Source of the DNA: Leisingera aquaemixtae
Lineage (GTDB): Bacteria; Pseudomonadota; Alphaproteobacteria; Rhodobacterales; Rhodobacteraceae
Reading direction: 5' to 3'
NCBI RefSeq assembly: GCF_019801145.1
Contig: NZ_JAHVJQ010000010.1
Location: forward strand, 124,001 to 188,000
DNA: 64,000 nt
Position 1 is the stretch's first letter. Each line of letters starts with the position of its first letter. The notes below the pieces were generated by a model. That model saw nothing but the letters and a program-made list of their open reading frames with translations, did no database searches and had not been told where the DNA came from. Positions 20,805 to 29,212 of this stretch are shown one piece after another. A program made the position numbers and the translations under genes.

Positions 20805-21329
20805 TCAAAGCCAGTGGATGTCGTCGAAACCGCGGTCGATGTAGCCACCTTCAGAGAAGCTCTCGCCCTCGTATCCGAAGATTGGCCAAACCGCTTTCTG
20901 GTTATAGAGACCAGTCACAAGACCGCCTCGGACCTGCTGGAAAAAGGCGGTGTTTTCAAAACCGCGCAACAGATCGGCGCGGTCACGTTCCCAGCCGATG
21001 TCGATGTAACGGGCATAGCCCACGCCCTTGGCCGCATCATTTAGCGCTGCGACACCGGCCTCAACTCCTTCGGCCGCCTCTGCGTTGTCATAGCCCTTAA
21101 CCGCGATTGCATAGAACTGATCCCCAACCTGGTCGTGCGGATAGATATCGCGCGCCATCTGAATAAGCGTCGCCATAGTTTCGGGTTCGAGATGTTCAAC
21201 CTCGAGCGCCCAATTGGAGGCGCTGGCCTTGCCTGCGACGAAACCGGTGCCGATAACGAAGCCGGCACCGCAGAGCGCGCTCTGCGACAGCAACTGACGG
21301 CGGGTCATGCCTTGCTTGCTAAGTGACAT
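20805..21329 (-). CDS. Gluconate 2-dehydrogenase subunit 3-like protein with Tat signal
   Basis: 174 aa. The N-terminus MTRRQLLSQSALCGAGFVIG is a twin-arginine export signal, followed by the subunit-3 fold of membrane-associated GMC dehydrogenases (TLIQMARDIYPHDQVGD, FFQQVRGGLVTGLYN). It is encoded immediately before the GMC flavoprotein and presumably forms a periplasmic complex with it. No haem c subunit gene (CxxCH) is present nearby, so the electron acceptor is unclear. Confidence 0.9.
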   Translation of the reverse strand: MSLSKQGMTRRQLLSQSALCGAGFVIGTGFVAGKASASNWALEVEHLEPETMATLIQMARDIYPHDQVGDQFYAIAVKGYDNAEAAEGVEAGVAALNDAAKGVGYARYIDIGWERDRADLLRGFENTAFFQQVRGGLVTGLYNQKAVWPIFGYEGESFSEGGYIDRGFDDIHWL

Positions 21330-21353
21330 TGGGTCCTCCCTGTCTTATTTGGA

Positions 21354-21749
21354 TTACCGGTAGCGTCCGGCCCGTTGCATGACCTCGATCTCGTAGCCAT
21401 CGGGATCCTGAACGAAGAAGAAATGGGCGAGCGTAGCGCCCTCGTGTTTGAAATCGACGAGCTTGCGGGGCTTCAGCCCCTCGACTTCGAACCTTGTGTG
21501 TTCCGCCGCTACATCGGGCACGCAGACCGCCAGGTGGCCATAGCCGTTGCCCAGGACGTAGGGCTCGGTCTGGCCCTTGTTAATCGTCAGTTCGAGCTCG
21601 AAGGCGGCCTCGTCATTGGACAGGTAGACCAGCGTGAAGCTTTCGAAATCGAGACGCTCCGCAACGGTCAGCCCAAAGGCCCTGCGGTAAAAATCGACCG
21701 AGCGCTTTTCGTCCAGCACGCGGATCATGGAATGGATGGCTTTGGCCAT
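21354..21749 (-). CDS. Glyoxalase I-like VOC protein (lactoylglutathione lyase family)
   Basis: 131 aa. Metal ligand positions of glyoxalase I are present as H6, E53 (LELTIN), H72 (GYGHLAV) and E122 (DGYEIEVM), with glutathione-side residues also conserved in RSVDFYRRAFGL. This supports isomerisation of the methylglyoxal-glutathione adduct. It stands between the alcohol dehydrogenase gene and the GMC pair. If the monooxygenase pathway passes through acetone and acetol, methylglyoxal would be an expected by-product; that link is inferred. Confidence 0.88.
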   Translation of the reverse strand: MAKAIHSMIRVLDEKRSVDFYRRAFGLTVAERLDFESFTLVYLSNDEAAFELELTINKGQTEPYVLGNGYGHLAVCVPDVAAEHTRFEVEGLKPRKLVDFKHEGATLAHFFFVQDPDGYEIEVMQRAGRYR

Positions 21750-21806
21750 GATGTCCTCGGCATTGCAGGTGGTAAGGGGCCCCGCGGGCAGACGGGAAGG
21801 GCGCAG

Positions 21807-21830
21807 GCCCGCGAGGGGAAGCGCGCGGGC
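21807..21830 (-). other. Intercistronic stem-loop between adh and glyoxalase genes
   Basis: GCCCGCG (21807-21813) pairs perfectly with CGCGGGC (21824-21830) in the 109-base gap. No T run follows, so it is more likely an RNA-stability or processing element than a terminator. Confidence 0.4.
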
Positions 21831-21858
21831 GGCGCACCTCGGGGAGCCAGACTGCGGA

Positions 21859-22902
21859 TCAGGGTACGATCACCCCGCGTCCGGTAAACTTGCGATCCTT
21901 GAAGTCAGAAATCGCCTGGTTGATGTTGGCCAGTTTGTATTCGGTCTGGTGCATCGTGACTTTGCCGTCGGCGTTCATCTCCATCAGCTCCACCAATTCG
22001 ACGAAGTCGCCCACGAGGCTGCCACCGATCTTGATCTCGTTGGCAACCAGCTCCAGCGTCGGCACTTCGACCGTGCCGCCATAGCCCACCATGATCAGCT
22101 CACCGCCCTGGCGCAGCAGCTTCCAGCAGATGTTCTCGGTGCCGTGCTCACCGACAAAATCAATTGCCACATGCACCCCGCCGCCGGTCAGGTCCTTGAC
22201 CTCGTCGATCAGGTTCGGCCCGCCGTCGAGCACAATGTCGGCCCCCAGCTCCTTGGCCAGCACCTGCGCGGCCGGTTCCCGGTCCACCGCGATGACTCGT
22301 GCGCCGCAGGTGTGTTTGAGCACCTGGAGCGCGATATGACCCAGCCCGCCAATGCCCAGAAGCAGGACGTAACCACCGGGATTGAGCAGTTTCGCGGCCT
22401 TCTTGGCGGCGCGGTAGGCGGTGATCCCGGCATCGGCCATCGGCGCGACGCTCAGCGGCGTGATGCCGGTGTTCAGTTTGATGACCGAGCGTTCGTTGGT
22501 CTTGAAATACTCAGCAAAGCCGCCATCCAGTCCGAGACCGGGGAACTTGCCGTGGTCGCAGTACATGTCATGGCCATAGCGGCATTCCAGACAGATACCG
22601 CAGGCATTGAACGGGTGGCAGATCACTGCATCTCCCGGTTTGACCGAGGTGACATTGCTGCCCACGTCCTCGACCCAACCAGCGTTTTCATGGCCCATCA
22701 CGTAAGGCAGGAGGTTGCCCTCGGTGTCCATGATGTCCTTCCAGACGCCTTCGATGATGTGAAGATCGGTGCGGCAGAGGCCCGCGGCGCCGACCTTGAC
22801 GATCACCTCGTCCGGGGCTGTGATCGTGGGCGCGGCGACGTCCTCGATCTTCAACTCGACGTTCATGTCGGGGTCGTATTCGTAGAGTCTCGCTGCTTTC
22901 AT
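21859..22902 (-). CDS. Zinc-dependent NAD(P) alcohol dehydrogenase
   Basis: 347-aa medium-chain dehydrogenase. Catalytic zinc ligands are in GLCRTDLHI and VMGHENAGWVEDVG, the structural zinc cysteines in CGICLECRYGHDMYC, and the cofactor Rossmann motif in LLLGIGGLGHIALQ. In propane-type monooxygenase clusters such an enzyme oxidises 2-propanol to acetone (or 1-propanol to propanal). It follows the GroEL-like gene, with a 7-bp stem-loop in the 61-base gap, and precedes the glyoxalase gene. Substrate is inferred from context. Confidence 0.93.
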   Translation of the reverse strand: MKAARLYEYDPDMNVELKIEDVAAPTITAPDEVIVKVGAAGLCRTDLHIIEGVWKDIMDTEGNLLPYVMGHENAGWVEDVGSNVTSVKPGDAVICHPFNACGICLECRYGHDMYCDHGKFPGLGLDGGFAEYFKTNERSVIKLNTGITPLSVAPMADAGITAYRAAKKAAKLLNPGGYVLLLGIGGLGHIALQVLKHTCGARVIAVDREPAAQVLAKELGADIVLDGGPNLIDEVKDLTGGGVHVAIDFVGEHGTENICWKLLRQGGELIMVGYGGTVEVPTLELVANEIKIGGSLVGDFVELVELMEMNADGKVTMHQTEYKLANINQAISDFKDRKFTGRGVIVP

Positions 22903-22926
22903 GGTCTATATCCTTTGCTCTGGAGA

Positions 22927-22943
22927 GGCCGGAAAGTCCGGCC
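22927..22943 (-). other. Intercistronic stem-loop between GroEL-like and adh genes
   Basis: GGCCGGA (22927-22933) and TCCGGCC (22937-22943) form a perfect 7-bp stem with a three-base loop, extended by flanking G/C pairs. There is no T run. Confidence 0.45.
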
Positions 22944-22963
22944 CCTCGGGTGTAAAACCGCGC

Positions 22964-24595
22964 TCAGGCGCGGCCCAGAAGCTCGGCACCGCCACCGCGG
23001 GTGGGGCCTTCGGTTGGGTCAGCCTCGCCTTCATCGAGATCGCCAACCAGGGTTTCCGTGGTCAGGATCAGCGTCGCGACCGAGGCCGCGTTGACGAGCG
23101 CGCTGGCGGGCACACGGGCGGGATCGACAATGCCGGCCTCGAACATGTTGCCGTAGGTGCCGGTGGCGGCGTTGTAGCCGTGGCCCGACGACCCCTCGGA
23201 CACGGCCTGCGCCACGGCGGCCACGTCGGCCCCGGCATTGCGGGCAATGCGGCGGACCGGTTCGGTCAGGATCGAACGCACCAGCTGGATGCCCTTGGCC
23301 ACGTCGCCGAGCGCGTCGAGCGTGTCGAGGCAGTCGGAGATCTGCGCCAGCGCCGTACCGCCGCCTGCGACCACGCCATCTTCGGCTGCCGCCTGGACCG
23401 CACAGAGCGCATCCTCAATCAGCTGGATCGTGCGCTTCTGCTCAACCGGGGTGAAGCCGCCGGCATAGATGATCGCGCTGCCACCGGTCAGCTTCGAGAG
23501 CCGCTCGCGCAGCTTGTCCTTCTCGATGTTCGGCGGGGCCACGTCATGCTGGCGCTGGACCTGGTTGCGGCGGGCGGTTATCGCCTCAGGATCGCCCTCG
23601 CCGCGCAGGACCGAGGTGCCCGAAGCGTGTGACCGGACCATTTCCGCGCCGCCCAGCTGGGCCAGCGTGACGTTCTCGATCTTCTTGCCCAGATCGCGGG
23701 CCAGAACCTCGCCGCCTGTCAGGATCGCAAGGTCGTCCATCATGGCACTGCGCCAATGGCCGTACTCAGGCGGATGCACGATCAGGTATTTCCCCGCGCC
23801 GCCGTTCTCCAGCAGCTTGACCACCACCTCTGGCGCGATCTCTTCCGCGACGATCAGAAGCGGGCGGTTCTCGGCATCAGCAATCGAGATGGCGGTGTCC
23901 AGCATCTCGGGCTTCAGGATCTTCTGGTCAGTCAGCAGGATCAGAGGATTGCGCAGCACCGCTTCCATGTGCTCGCGATCGGTAACCATGTGGTGCGAGA
24001 TGTAGCCACGCTCAAAAGACATGCCTTCGACCACGTCCATCGTGGTTTCAATGGTGACACCGAAATCGGCCGAGATGACGCCATCGCGTCCTACCCGGCG
24101 ATATGCTTCGGCCACCAGCTCGCCCAGCTTGGGATCAGTCGACGACACGCGCGCCACCGCCTTAAGGTACTCCGGGTGGTCGTCGCAATCGAGAGAGGAG
24201 GCATCAATGGCGTCGACCACCCGCGCTACCGCCAGATCGATCCCCTTGCAAAGATCCACCGGCTTGACACCATTATCGGTCAGATCCACACCCCGCTGGA
24301 TCAGTGCGTTGGCCAGCACAATGGCGGTTGTGGTGCCGTCGCCCGCCACGTCATTGGTTTGCATCGAAACCTCGCGCACCACCTGGGCGCCCATGTTTTC
24401 GAACCGGTCGTTGAGTTCGATCTCCGAGGCAATGCTGACCCCGTCGCGGGTCACCAGCGGGGTGCCCACCGGTCGGTCCACCATTGCATTCAGCCCCTTG
24501 GGCCCGAGCGTCGGTTCTACCGCTGCCGCAAGCCGCGCTACTCCGCGGGCGAGACAATTGCGGGCGGTCTTGCCGTGTACCAAGAGTTTAGCCAT
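22964..24595 (-). CDS. Dedicated GroEL-like chaperonin of the monooxygenase cluster (MimG-like)
   Basis: 543-aa chaperonin. The ATP-binding core is present (PTLGPKGLNAMVD, NDVAGDGTTTAIVLANALI, VAGGGTAL), but the C-terminus ends GGGAELLGRA without the GGM repeats of housekeeping GroEL, and no groES gene is adjacent. ATG at 24593-24595 has a GGAGGAAG site; the longer frame to 24619 does not. GroEL-like proteins in propane/MimABCD operons are needed to fold the large hydroxylase subunit, and that is the likely job here. It is not expected to be the cell's main chaperonin. Confidence 0.9.
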   Translation of the reverse strand: MAKLLVHGKTARNCLARGVARLAAAVEPTLGPKGLNAMVDRPVGTPLVTRDGVSIASEIELNDRFENMGAQVVREVSMQTNDVAGDGTTTAIVLANALIQRGVDLTDNGVKPVDLCKGIDLAVARVVDAIDASSLDCDDHPEYLKAVARVSSTDPKLGELVAEAYRRVGRDGVISADFGVTIETTMDVVEGMSFERGYISHHMVTDREHMEAVLRNPLILLTDQKILKPEMLDTAISIADAENRPLLIVAEEIAPEVVVKLLENGGAGKYLIVHPPEYGHWRSAMMDDLAILTGGEVLARDLGKKIENVTLAQLGGAEMVRSHASGTSVLRGEGDPEAITARRNQVQRQHDVAPPNIEKDKLRERLSKLTGGSAIIYAGGFTPVEQKRTIQLIEDALCAVQAAAEDGVVAGGGTALAQISDCLDTLDALGDVAKGIQLVRSILTEPVRRIARNAGADVAAVAQAVSEGSSGHGYNAATGTYGNMFEAGIVDPARVPASALVNAASVATLILTTETLVGDLDEGEADPTEGPTRGGGAELLGRA

Positions 24596-24609
24596 ATCTT
24601 CCTCCATCG

Positions 24610-24628
24610 GCCCAGGCAAAACCTGGGC
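24610..24628 (-). other. Intercistronic stem-loop before the GroEL-like gene
   Basis: GCCCAGG (24610-24616) pairs perfectly with CCTGGGC (24622-24628) around a five-base loop, between the MIP18-like gene and the chaperonin ribosome site. It could affect translation or mRNA processing. Confidence 0.45.
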
Positions 24629-24660
24629 GACTTCCTAATTTCATTTGATTTTTCGGCGAG

Positions 24661-25464
24661 TTATCCTCGCGCGGCGAGTTCTTCCCGAGACGGCACGCGG
24701 CCTTCGATGAAGTCGATCAGCGTCGGACCATCGGGCCCGATTTCGACCTCCTTGTAGCGCGTCCTGGCGAGCCCCCGGCACAGCGCCCCGTTGAACTCCA
24801 TATTGATCCGCGTGCCGCGCAGCTTGGCGAGATGTGCCCTGAGCTCATGCGGAGCGATCTCGTCTCCGTCCCATGAGGGAAAGGCGAGGTCATGCGGCTC
24901 GGACGCCAGACCCTGAGCCACCAGCAGATCCAGGTAACGCGGCAATTGCCGCAGCTCCTCTTCGCCGCTGAAAACCACACACCGAAGCTGGCCAAGGGAC
25001 ATTGAGACGATATCTTCTGCGTCATGCCCCAGCGCCTGCAATCCAAGCAGCACGGTTTCCTGACGCCGGTCGAAGGCCTTGGCGAGGAAGGTATCGACCA
25101 CCTCGTCGAGTCGCGCACCGTCGCAGTACTTGGCGAAGATATGGTGGTATGCACGGCCACTATTGACGCCTTCGTTGACCTTTTCACCGAAGCAATGATC
25201 GTTCAGCTGCACCTCGGCCTCGACAACCCAAGGGATCGACGTCACCTCCTTCCGGATACCGAAGGCCATAAGGAAGGCGAAGTTTGGCGAGCACCAATAG
25301 GTAGGGAGCCGAAACTCTACCCGCACCTTCCTCGCGTCCGTGACCTCGATCCGCTCGACGAAGCCCATGTCGGTGATGGGCTCATCAAGCTCCGGGTCTG
25401 TCACTGCGTCGAGACATTCCCAAACTTCGGTTTCCAGCTCTGCTTTGAGATTGGCCACCAGCAT
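24661..25464 (-). CDS. MIP18/DUF59-domain protein of the monooxygenase cluster (MimF-like)
   Basis: 267 aa. The first ~110 residues match the MIP18 (DUF59) fold seen in Fe-S assembly factors: AVTDPELDEPITDMGFVERI and PTYWCSPNFAFLMAFG, with Cys in the expected loop. The remaining ~155 residues are not part of that domain and were not recognised. In related monooxygenase operons a protein of this kind sits between the amidohydrolase and chaperonin genes and helps make active hydroxylase. A metal-insertion or Fe-S role is inferred. The gene begins 4 bases after the amidohydrolase stop. Confidence 0.82.
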   Translation of the reverse strand: MLVANLKAELETEVWECLDAVTDPELDEPITDMGFVERIEVTDARKVRVEFRLPTYWCSPNFAFLMAFGIRKEVTSIPWVVEAEVQLNDHCFGEKVNEGVNSGRAYHHIFAKYCDGARLDEVVDTFLAKAFDRRQETVLLGLQALGHDAEDIVSMSLGQLRCVVFSGEEELRQLPRYLDLLVAQGLASEPHDLAFPSWDGDEIAPHELRAHLAKLRGTRINMEFNGALCRGLARTRYKEVEIGPDGPTLIDFIEGRVPSREELAARG

Positions 25465-25468
25465 CGCC

Positions 25469-26494
25469 CTACTCCGCCGCGATCTGGACAGGGGAACCGG
25501 CCAGTTCGGCCTTCTTGGCGTCCACGTCGATGTTGTAGAGCTTGGCCGCGTTCAGCCCGAGAATCTTCTCTTTCACGTCGTCGGTCAGCTGCACGCCGCC
25601 GCGTTCGGCCGAAATATCCTCGGGGATCTGATAATTCCAGAACTTTTCGACCAGCCACTGCGGCGTCCAGATCGCGTAATCCGAGCCAAACAAAAGTTTG
25701 TCTTCGCCGATCCACCACAGCAGTTCCGCAATCACCTCACCGAAGTAGCGCGGGCGCGAATGGATGAAGGGCATTGCCACCGCCAGGCCGCCATAGACGT
25801 TGGTTTCCTGGGTCGCAATCCAGCAGAAATCGTCGAGCCGCGGCAGGCCGCAATGTTCAATGATCCAGTTGAGGCCCTGGAAATCGGTGGCGGCGTGGTC
25901 GACGTCATGAACGTCGAAAGCATCCTTCGACAGAGGGATAATCGTCGGCCCCTTGTGGACGTGGATGTTCTTGATACCCAGCTTCTCGCACAACTCGAAG
26001 CACTTATAGGCTGCCGGATCGTCCAGCGCCCAGCCCTTGCTGTTACCGTTCCACTCAGCCGTGTACATCTTCACGCCTTTGATATCGAAGTTTTCCTTCA
26101 TGTAGTGGATGTATTCCAGCGCCTTTTCGCCATCGCGGGGATCGAAGCTGCCGTTAACGATGAAGCGCTCCGGGTGGCGTTTGGCCATCGACGACGAGCG
26201 TTCGATCGAAGAAAACCCGTTCTTGTAGAAGTCGTTCAGATAGGTCGACTGGATGATTGCCATGTCGTCGGGTCCGTCGATGAACAGGTCGCGATATACG
26301 TCGTCCTCGGAATACTTCTCGAACCTGGCCTTCTCCCAGAGCTGGTCCTCGGGGCTCAGGTTGGTGTGATAGGCATAGAAGCAGTCGATGAACTGCTTGC
26401 CGTGGATATTCGCCTGGTTCTCGGGGCTGCCGTCCCAGAAATGGGTATGCCCGTCGATCACGAAGATCTCTTTTCCGTCCGGTGTTTTGAACAT
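25469..26494 (-). CDS. Amidohydrolase-family protein of the monooxygenase cluster
   Basis: 341-aa TIM-barrel metal hydrolase. The HxH metal motif is in VIDGHTHFWDG close to the N-terminus, with later histidines in IHVHKGPTIIP and IEHCGLPRLDDF and an aspartate in LLFGSDYAIW. ATG at 26492-26494 has an AGGGAGGA site; the open frame to 26557 adds an unsupported 21 residues. The position directly after the coupling protein gene is conserved in propane-type clusters, but no reaction is established there. Decarboxylase-like chemistry (the related ACMSD branch) is an alternative. Confidence 0.85.
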   Translation of the reverse strand: MFKTPDGKEIFVIDGHTHFWDGSPENQANIHGKQFIDCFYAYHTNLSPEDQLWEKARFEKYSEDDVYRDLFIDGPDDMAIIQSTYLNDFYKNGFSSIERSSSMAKRHPERFIVNGSFDPRDGEKALEYIHYMKENFDIKGVKMYTAEWNGNSKGWALDDPAAYKCFELCEKLGIKNIHVHKGPTIIPLSKDAFDVHDVDHAATDFQGLNWIIEHCGLPRLDDFCWIATQETNVYGGLAVAMPFIHSRPRYFGEVIAELLWWIGEDKLLFGSDYAIWTPQWLVEKFWNYQIPEDISAERGGVQLTDDVKEKILGLNAAKLYNIDVDAKKAELAGSPVQIAAE

Positions 26495-26527
26495 GGTGTC
26501 CTCCCTTGCGTTGGCTGAGATGTTGGG

Positions 26528-26564
26528 GGCTCCAGGGCCTTGCGGGTGCAGCGGCACCGGAGCC
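26528..26564 (-). other. Intercistronic double stem-loop before amidohydrolase gene
   Basis: GGCTCC (26528-26533) pairs with GGAGCC (26559-26564), and inside it GGTGC (26545-26549) pairs with GCACC (26554-26558). It occupies the gap after the coupling-protein gene and may separate expression of the enzyme subunits from the accessory genes. Confidence 0.45.
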
Positions 26565-26576
26565 TTCAGAGGCCGA

Positions 26577-26951
26577 TCAGATGTATTCCATGACCTCGTT
26601 CATGTCGCCGAACAGGATCACGGTATCGTCGTCGACCCGGACCATCCGCCCGTAGTGGGTCGAGGTGTTGACTTCGAAGGTCTCGGCGGTCATCTCGCGG
26701 CCCAGGTACTCGGTGATCTCGCTCATCCTGAAGATCAGCTTGCCCTCGCCATCGATCCGGATGGTCGCTGGGTTGTAGGTGATCGTGACCTTGGGGTCGT
26801 TTTCCTCCATGAACTCGGCGATGGCGCGGGCCTCGACGCTGTCGTTCATGGTGACGCCGCATTGGTGCGAGACCTCACGTGTGCTCAGGTCGATGTCCTT
26901 CATCGATTTGAAGATGTTCTGGTTGGATGCATTGCGCGCTGTGCTAGACAT
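26577..26951 (-). CDS. mimD: Monooxygenase coupling/effector protein (MmoB/DmpM family)
   Basis: 124 aa, the usual size of the small cofactor-free protein that docks on the hydroxylase and tunes oxygen activation. Family features include HQCGVTMNDSVEARAIAEFM and TITYNPATIRIDGEGKLIF, ending in VILFGDMNEVMEYI. It lies 23 bases after the hydroxylase beta gene. The symbol follows the MimABCD naming by gene order and similarity; the substrate class is inferred. Confidence 0.9.
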   Translation of the reverse strand: MSSTARNASNQNIFKSMKDIDLSTREVSHQCGVTMNDSVEARAIAEFMEENDPKVTITYNPATIRIDGEGKLIFRMSEITEYLGREMTAETFEVNTSTHYGRMVRVDDDTVILFGDMNEVMEYI

Positions 26952-26974
26952 TATTCCGTTTCCTTTTCAGAGAG

Positions 26975-28036
26975 TTACGACAGGCCCAGCTCGGCGATGA
27001 TTCTGCCAAGGCGCTCTTGCGAGACGGCTTTGACGTCCTCGAAAGAGATCGGCTTGGAATGCGGCTGTGACCAGATCGGCTGAAGTGCGGCAGCGGCCTT
27101 TTCAGCCAGGCCGCCGTGCTTGGCGAGCCAGGCCTTGAAGAGCGCGCGGTTGTGTTCACCATGCTCTTCGTCGTGCGCCAGCAGGTAGATCAGATCGACG
27201 GTGTTGGCGAGGTTGCGCTCATAGTCAGCTTCGGCGGCGGAAATCACCGGCGGGGTGATAAAGTCGTTGTTGGCCGCGGCCGCCTGCATGAAGAAGCCCG
27301 AGCGGATCAGCTCGCCCACCATCGGCTCAAAGATGATGTTGATAGCGAAATACTGCTCGAGGTAGTCTTCCGAACCCATAATCGTTTCGATCGCCTCGCG
27401 GCAGGGCTGCCAGATGGGATCTTCCAGCCACACCTTCTTGCCCAGGGTGTCATCCCAGCCTTCGATGTCCATGCCGATCTCGGCCAGGTAGAGCGTGATG
27501 TCCTGGGTCAGGCGCATCTTGTAGGAGGAATTGGTCAGCGTGGCGTTGTTGATCATCTGGGTATAGCCGTAGCGCTGCGCCTGCATGAGCGAGGTGCCGA
27601 GGCCGAATTCGGCGTGTTTCCACGCGCCCAGGTGTTTTTGAAGGATGGTCTGCCAGTTCTTGTCGAATACCTTGTGCGCGCCGGCCTTCCGGGCGTTCGA
27701 GATCACGTTCTGCACCATGGTCTCGATCTTCGACTGGCGCTGGTAGTGGGTCCGCTCCCATTCCTGGTCAGGCGCACGGAAAGCGTGCCAGTTCGACGAC
27801 AGCGCCGCTGTGTTGTCCTTCCGGTAGGCACCGCCGCCCTTGCCCCCCTCGAACTCGATGATCCAGTTCTGGATCAGGTAGCGTTCGGGGTCGGGCTGGA
27901 CGTCGACGGTGACATCCTCGTAGTGGGTCGCCCGCTTACCGCGCGGTTCGAAGTAATTGTACTTGCGGCTCTTGGAACCGACGAATTCCGCGGCACCGGC
28001 GGCACCGGATCCGACTGAGCTTGATGTTGCTGGCAT
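26975..28036 (-). CDS. mimC: Diiron monooxygenase hydroxylase, small (beta) subunit
   Basis: 353-aa ferritin-like helical protein without the diiron ligand set, as expected for the beta subunit, which stabilises the (alpha-beta)2 hydroxylase. Segments such as RKYNYFEPRGKRATHYEDVTV and FEPMVGELIRSGFF match small subunits of propane/phenol-type soluble monooxygenases. The order alpha, reductase, beta, coupling protein is that of PrmABCD/MimABCD, unlike methane or toluene monooxygenase operons. The start has a GGGAGG site. Confidence 0.92.
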   Translation of the reverse strand: MPATSSSVGSGAAGAAEFVGSKSRKYNYFEPRGKRATHYEDVTVDVQPDPERYLIQNWIIEFEGGKGGGAYRKDNTAALSSNWHAFRAPDQEWERTHYQRQSKIETMVQNVISNARKAGAHKVFDKNWQTILQKHLGAWKHAEFGLGTSLMQAQRYGYTQMINNATLTNSSYKMRLTQDITLYLAEIGMDIEGWDDTLGKKVWLEDPIWQPCREAIETIMGSEDYLEQYFAINIIFEPMVGELIRSGFFMQAAAANNDFITPPVISAAEADYERNLANTVDLIYLLAHDEEHGEHNRALFKAWLAKHGGLAEKAAAALQPIWSQPHSKPISFEDVKAVSQERLGRIIAELGLS

Positions 28037-28072
28037 GATTGCCTCCCTTAGGTTTCGTTCACGTCACGAGCG

Positions 28073-28094
28073 TTCGGGCCGTCAGTGGCCCGAA
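28073..28094 (-). other. Stem-loop across the stop codon of the beta-subunit/reductase junction
   Basis: TTCGGGCC (28073-28080) and GGCCCGAA (28087-28094) form a perfect 8-bp stem with a six-base loop containing the reductase stop codon. No T run; likely affects mRNA decay or processing. Confidence 0.5.
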
Positions 28095-29140
28095 GAACCG
28101 GACGTGGGCGTGAACTTGTCGTAGAAGATGCGGTCGGTATCGAAGTCGTGCATGAAGAGCACCGGCGTCAGAGCGTCGATCATCGGCGGCGGGCCGCAGG
28201 CATAGACATCACCCTCGCCGTCGATCCCCAGCTCGCGCAGGTGCGTATCCACGTATTCATGCACGAAGCCGCGCGCACCGGCCCATCCGTTGCCCTCCTC
28301 CTCATGGCTGAGGACGGGGATGAATTCGACATTGGGATGGGCATCGGTGATGGCGCTTATCTCGTCGAGCTTGAACAGGTCGTCCTGCGTGCGAGCACCA
28401 TAGTAGAAGTAGATCGGACGATCTTCGCCACTGGCCACCTGGTCATTCAGGATTGACCAGACCGGCGACATGCCCGAGCCGGCACCGACGAGAATCACGG
28501 GTCCTTGCCGCTCTTCGCGCCGGAAGCACATGCCGTAGGGGCCTTCGATGCTGACTTTTGCTCCGGCCTTGATGCCGCCGTCGTCGAGTTCGTTGCTGAA
28601 CCGTCCGTCGGGGTATTTCTTGATGATGAAGCCGAGTTTTTCGGTTTCGCTCGGCGGATTTGCCATGGAGAACGAGCGTGTAATCTCCTCCCCTTCTTCG
28701 GTTTTGACCGTGATGTCGACATATTGACCCGCCCAGAATTTCAAAGGCGCATCCAGTTCGATCTGGACTCCGCGAATATCATGGGTGAGCTTCTGGAAAT
28801 CGGTGATCCGGCCGGTGTACTGCTTGACCGGGATGCTCTTGGACAGAACCTCTTCGTCGTAATTCAGCAGTTCAATCTCGAGATCGCTGAGCGCCAGAGA
28901 GCGGCACATCAGAATATGACCGCCGTCCTTTTCCATGTCGTTGAGCGCGAAGGTCGAATAATTCTCCATCTCGGTCTCGCCGTCGAGCTGGACGCACTTG
29001 CAAGCCGAGCATTGGCCCTCTTTGCATCCATGCGGCAGCGCGATGCCCTGGCGAAAGGCGGCGTCGAGGATGTATTCACCGTCCTCAACCTCGAACTCCA
29101 CGCCGACCGGCTCAAGGCGCACGTTGTAGATGTCCGTCAT
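28082..29140 (-). CDS. mimB: Monooxygenase reductase, [2Fe-2S]-FAD-NAD(P)H
   Basis: 352-aa electron-transfer subunit. The plant-type [2Fe-2S] cysteines are C39, C44, C47 (PHGCKEGQCSACKC) and C79 (ILMCRS). A ferredoxin-reductase FAD site follows in TRSFSMANPP, then the NAD(P) site in VILVGAGSGMSPVWSIL and the C-terminal CGPPPMIDA. It passes electrons from NAD(P)H to the hydroxylase. ATG at 29138-29140 has a GGGAGGAG site; the open frame to 29203 is upstream leader. Confidence 0.94.
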   Translation of the reverse strand: MTDIYNVRLEPVGVEFEVEDGEYILDAAFRQGIALPHGCKEGQCSACKCVQLDGETEMENYSTFALNDMEKDGGHILMCRSLALSDLEIELLNYDEEVLSKSIPVKQYTGRITDFQKLTHDIRGVQIELDAPLKFWAGQYVDITVKTEEGEEITRSFSMANPPSETEKLGFIIKKYPDGRFSNELDDGGIKAGAKVSIEGPYGMCFRREERQGPVILVGAGSGMSPVWSILNDQVASGEDRPIYFYYGARTQDDLFKLDEISAITDAHPNVEFIPVLSHEEEGNGWAGARGFVHEYVDTHLRELGIDGEGDVYACGPPPMIDALTPVLFMHDFDTDRIFYDKFTPTSGSSGH

Positions 29141-29179
29141 TGTTGTCTCCTCCCTCTCCCGTGCTAGCGGGGGGTGCCG

Positions 29180-29197
29180 GGGCCGCTCTCGCGGCCC
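29180..29197 (-). other. Intercistronic stem-loop between hydroxylase alpha and reductase genes
   Basis: GGGCCGC (29180-29186) pairs perfectly with GCGGCCC (29191-29197) around TCTC, 16 bases past the alpha-subunit stop. Without a T run it is a good candidate for protecting the upstream mRNA end and raising hydroxylase over reductase output. Confidence 0.5.
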
Positions 29198-29212
29198 AGG
29201 CAATGGTCGTGA

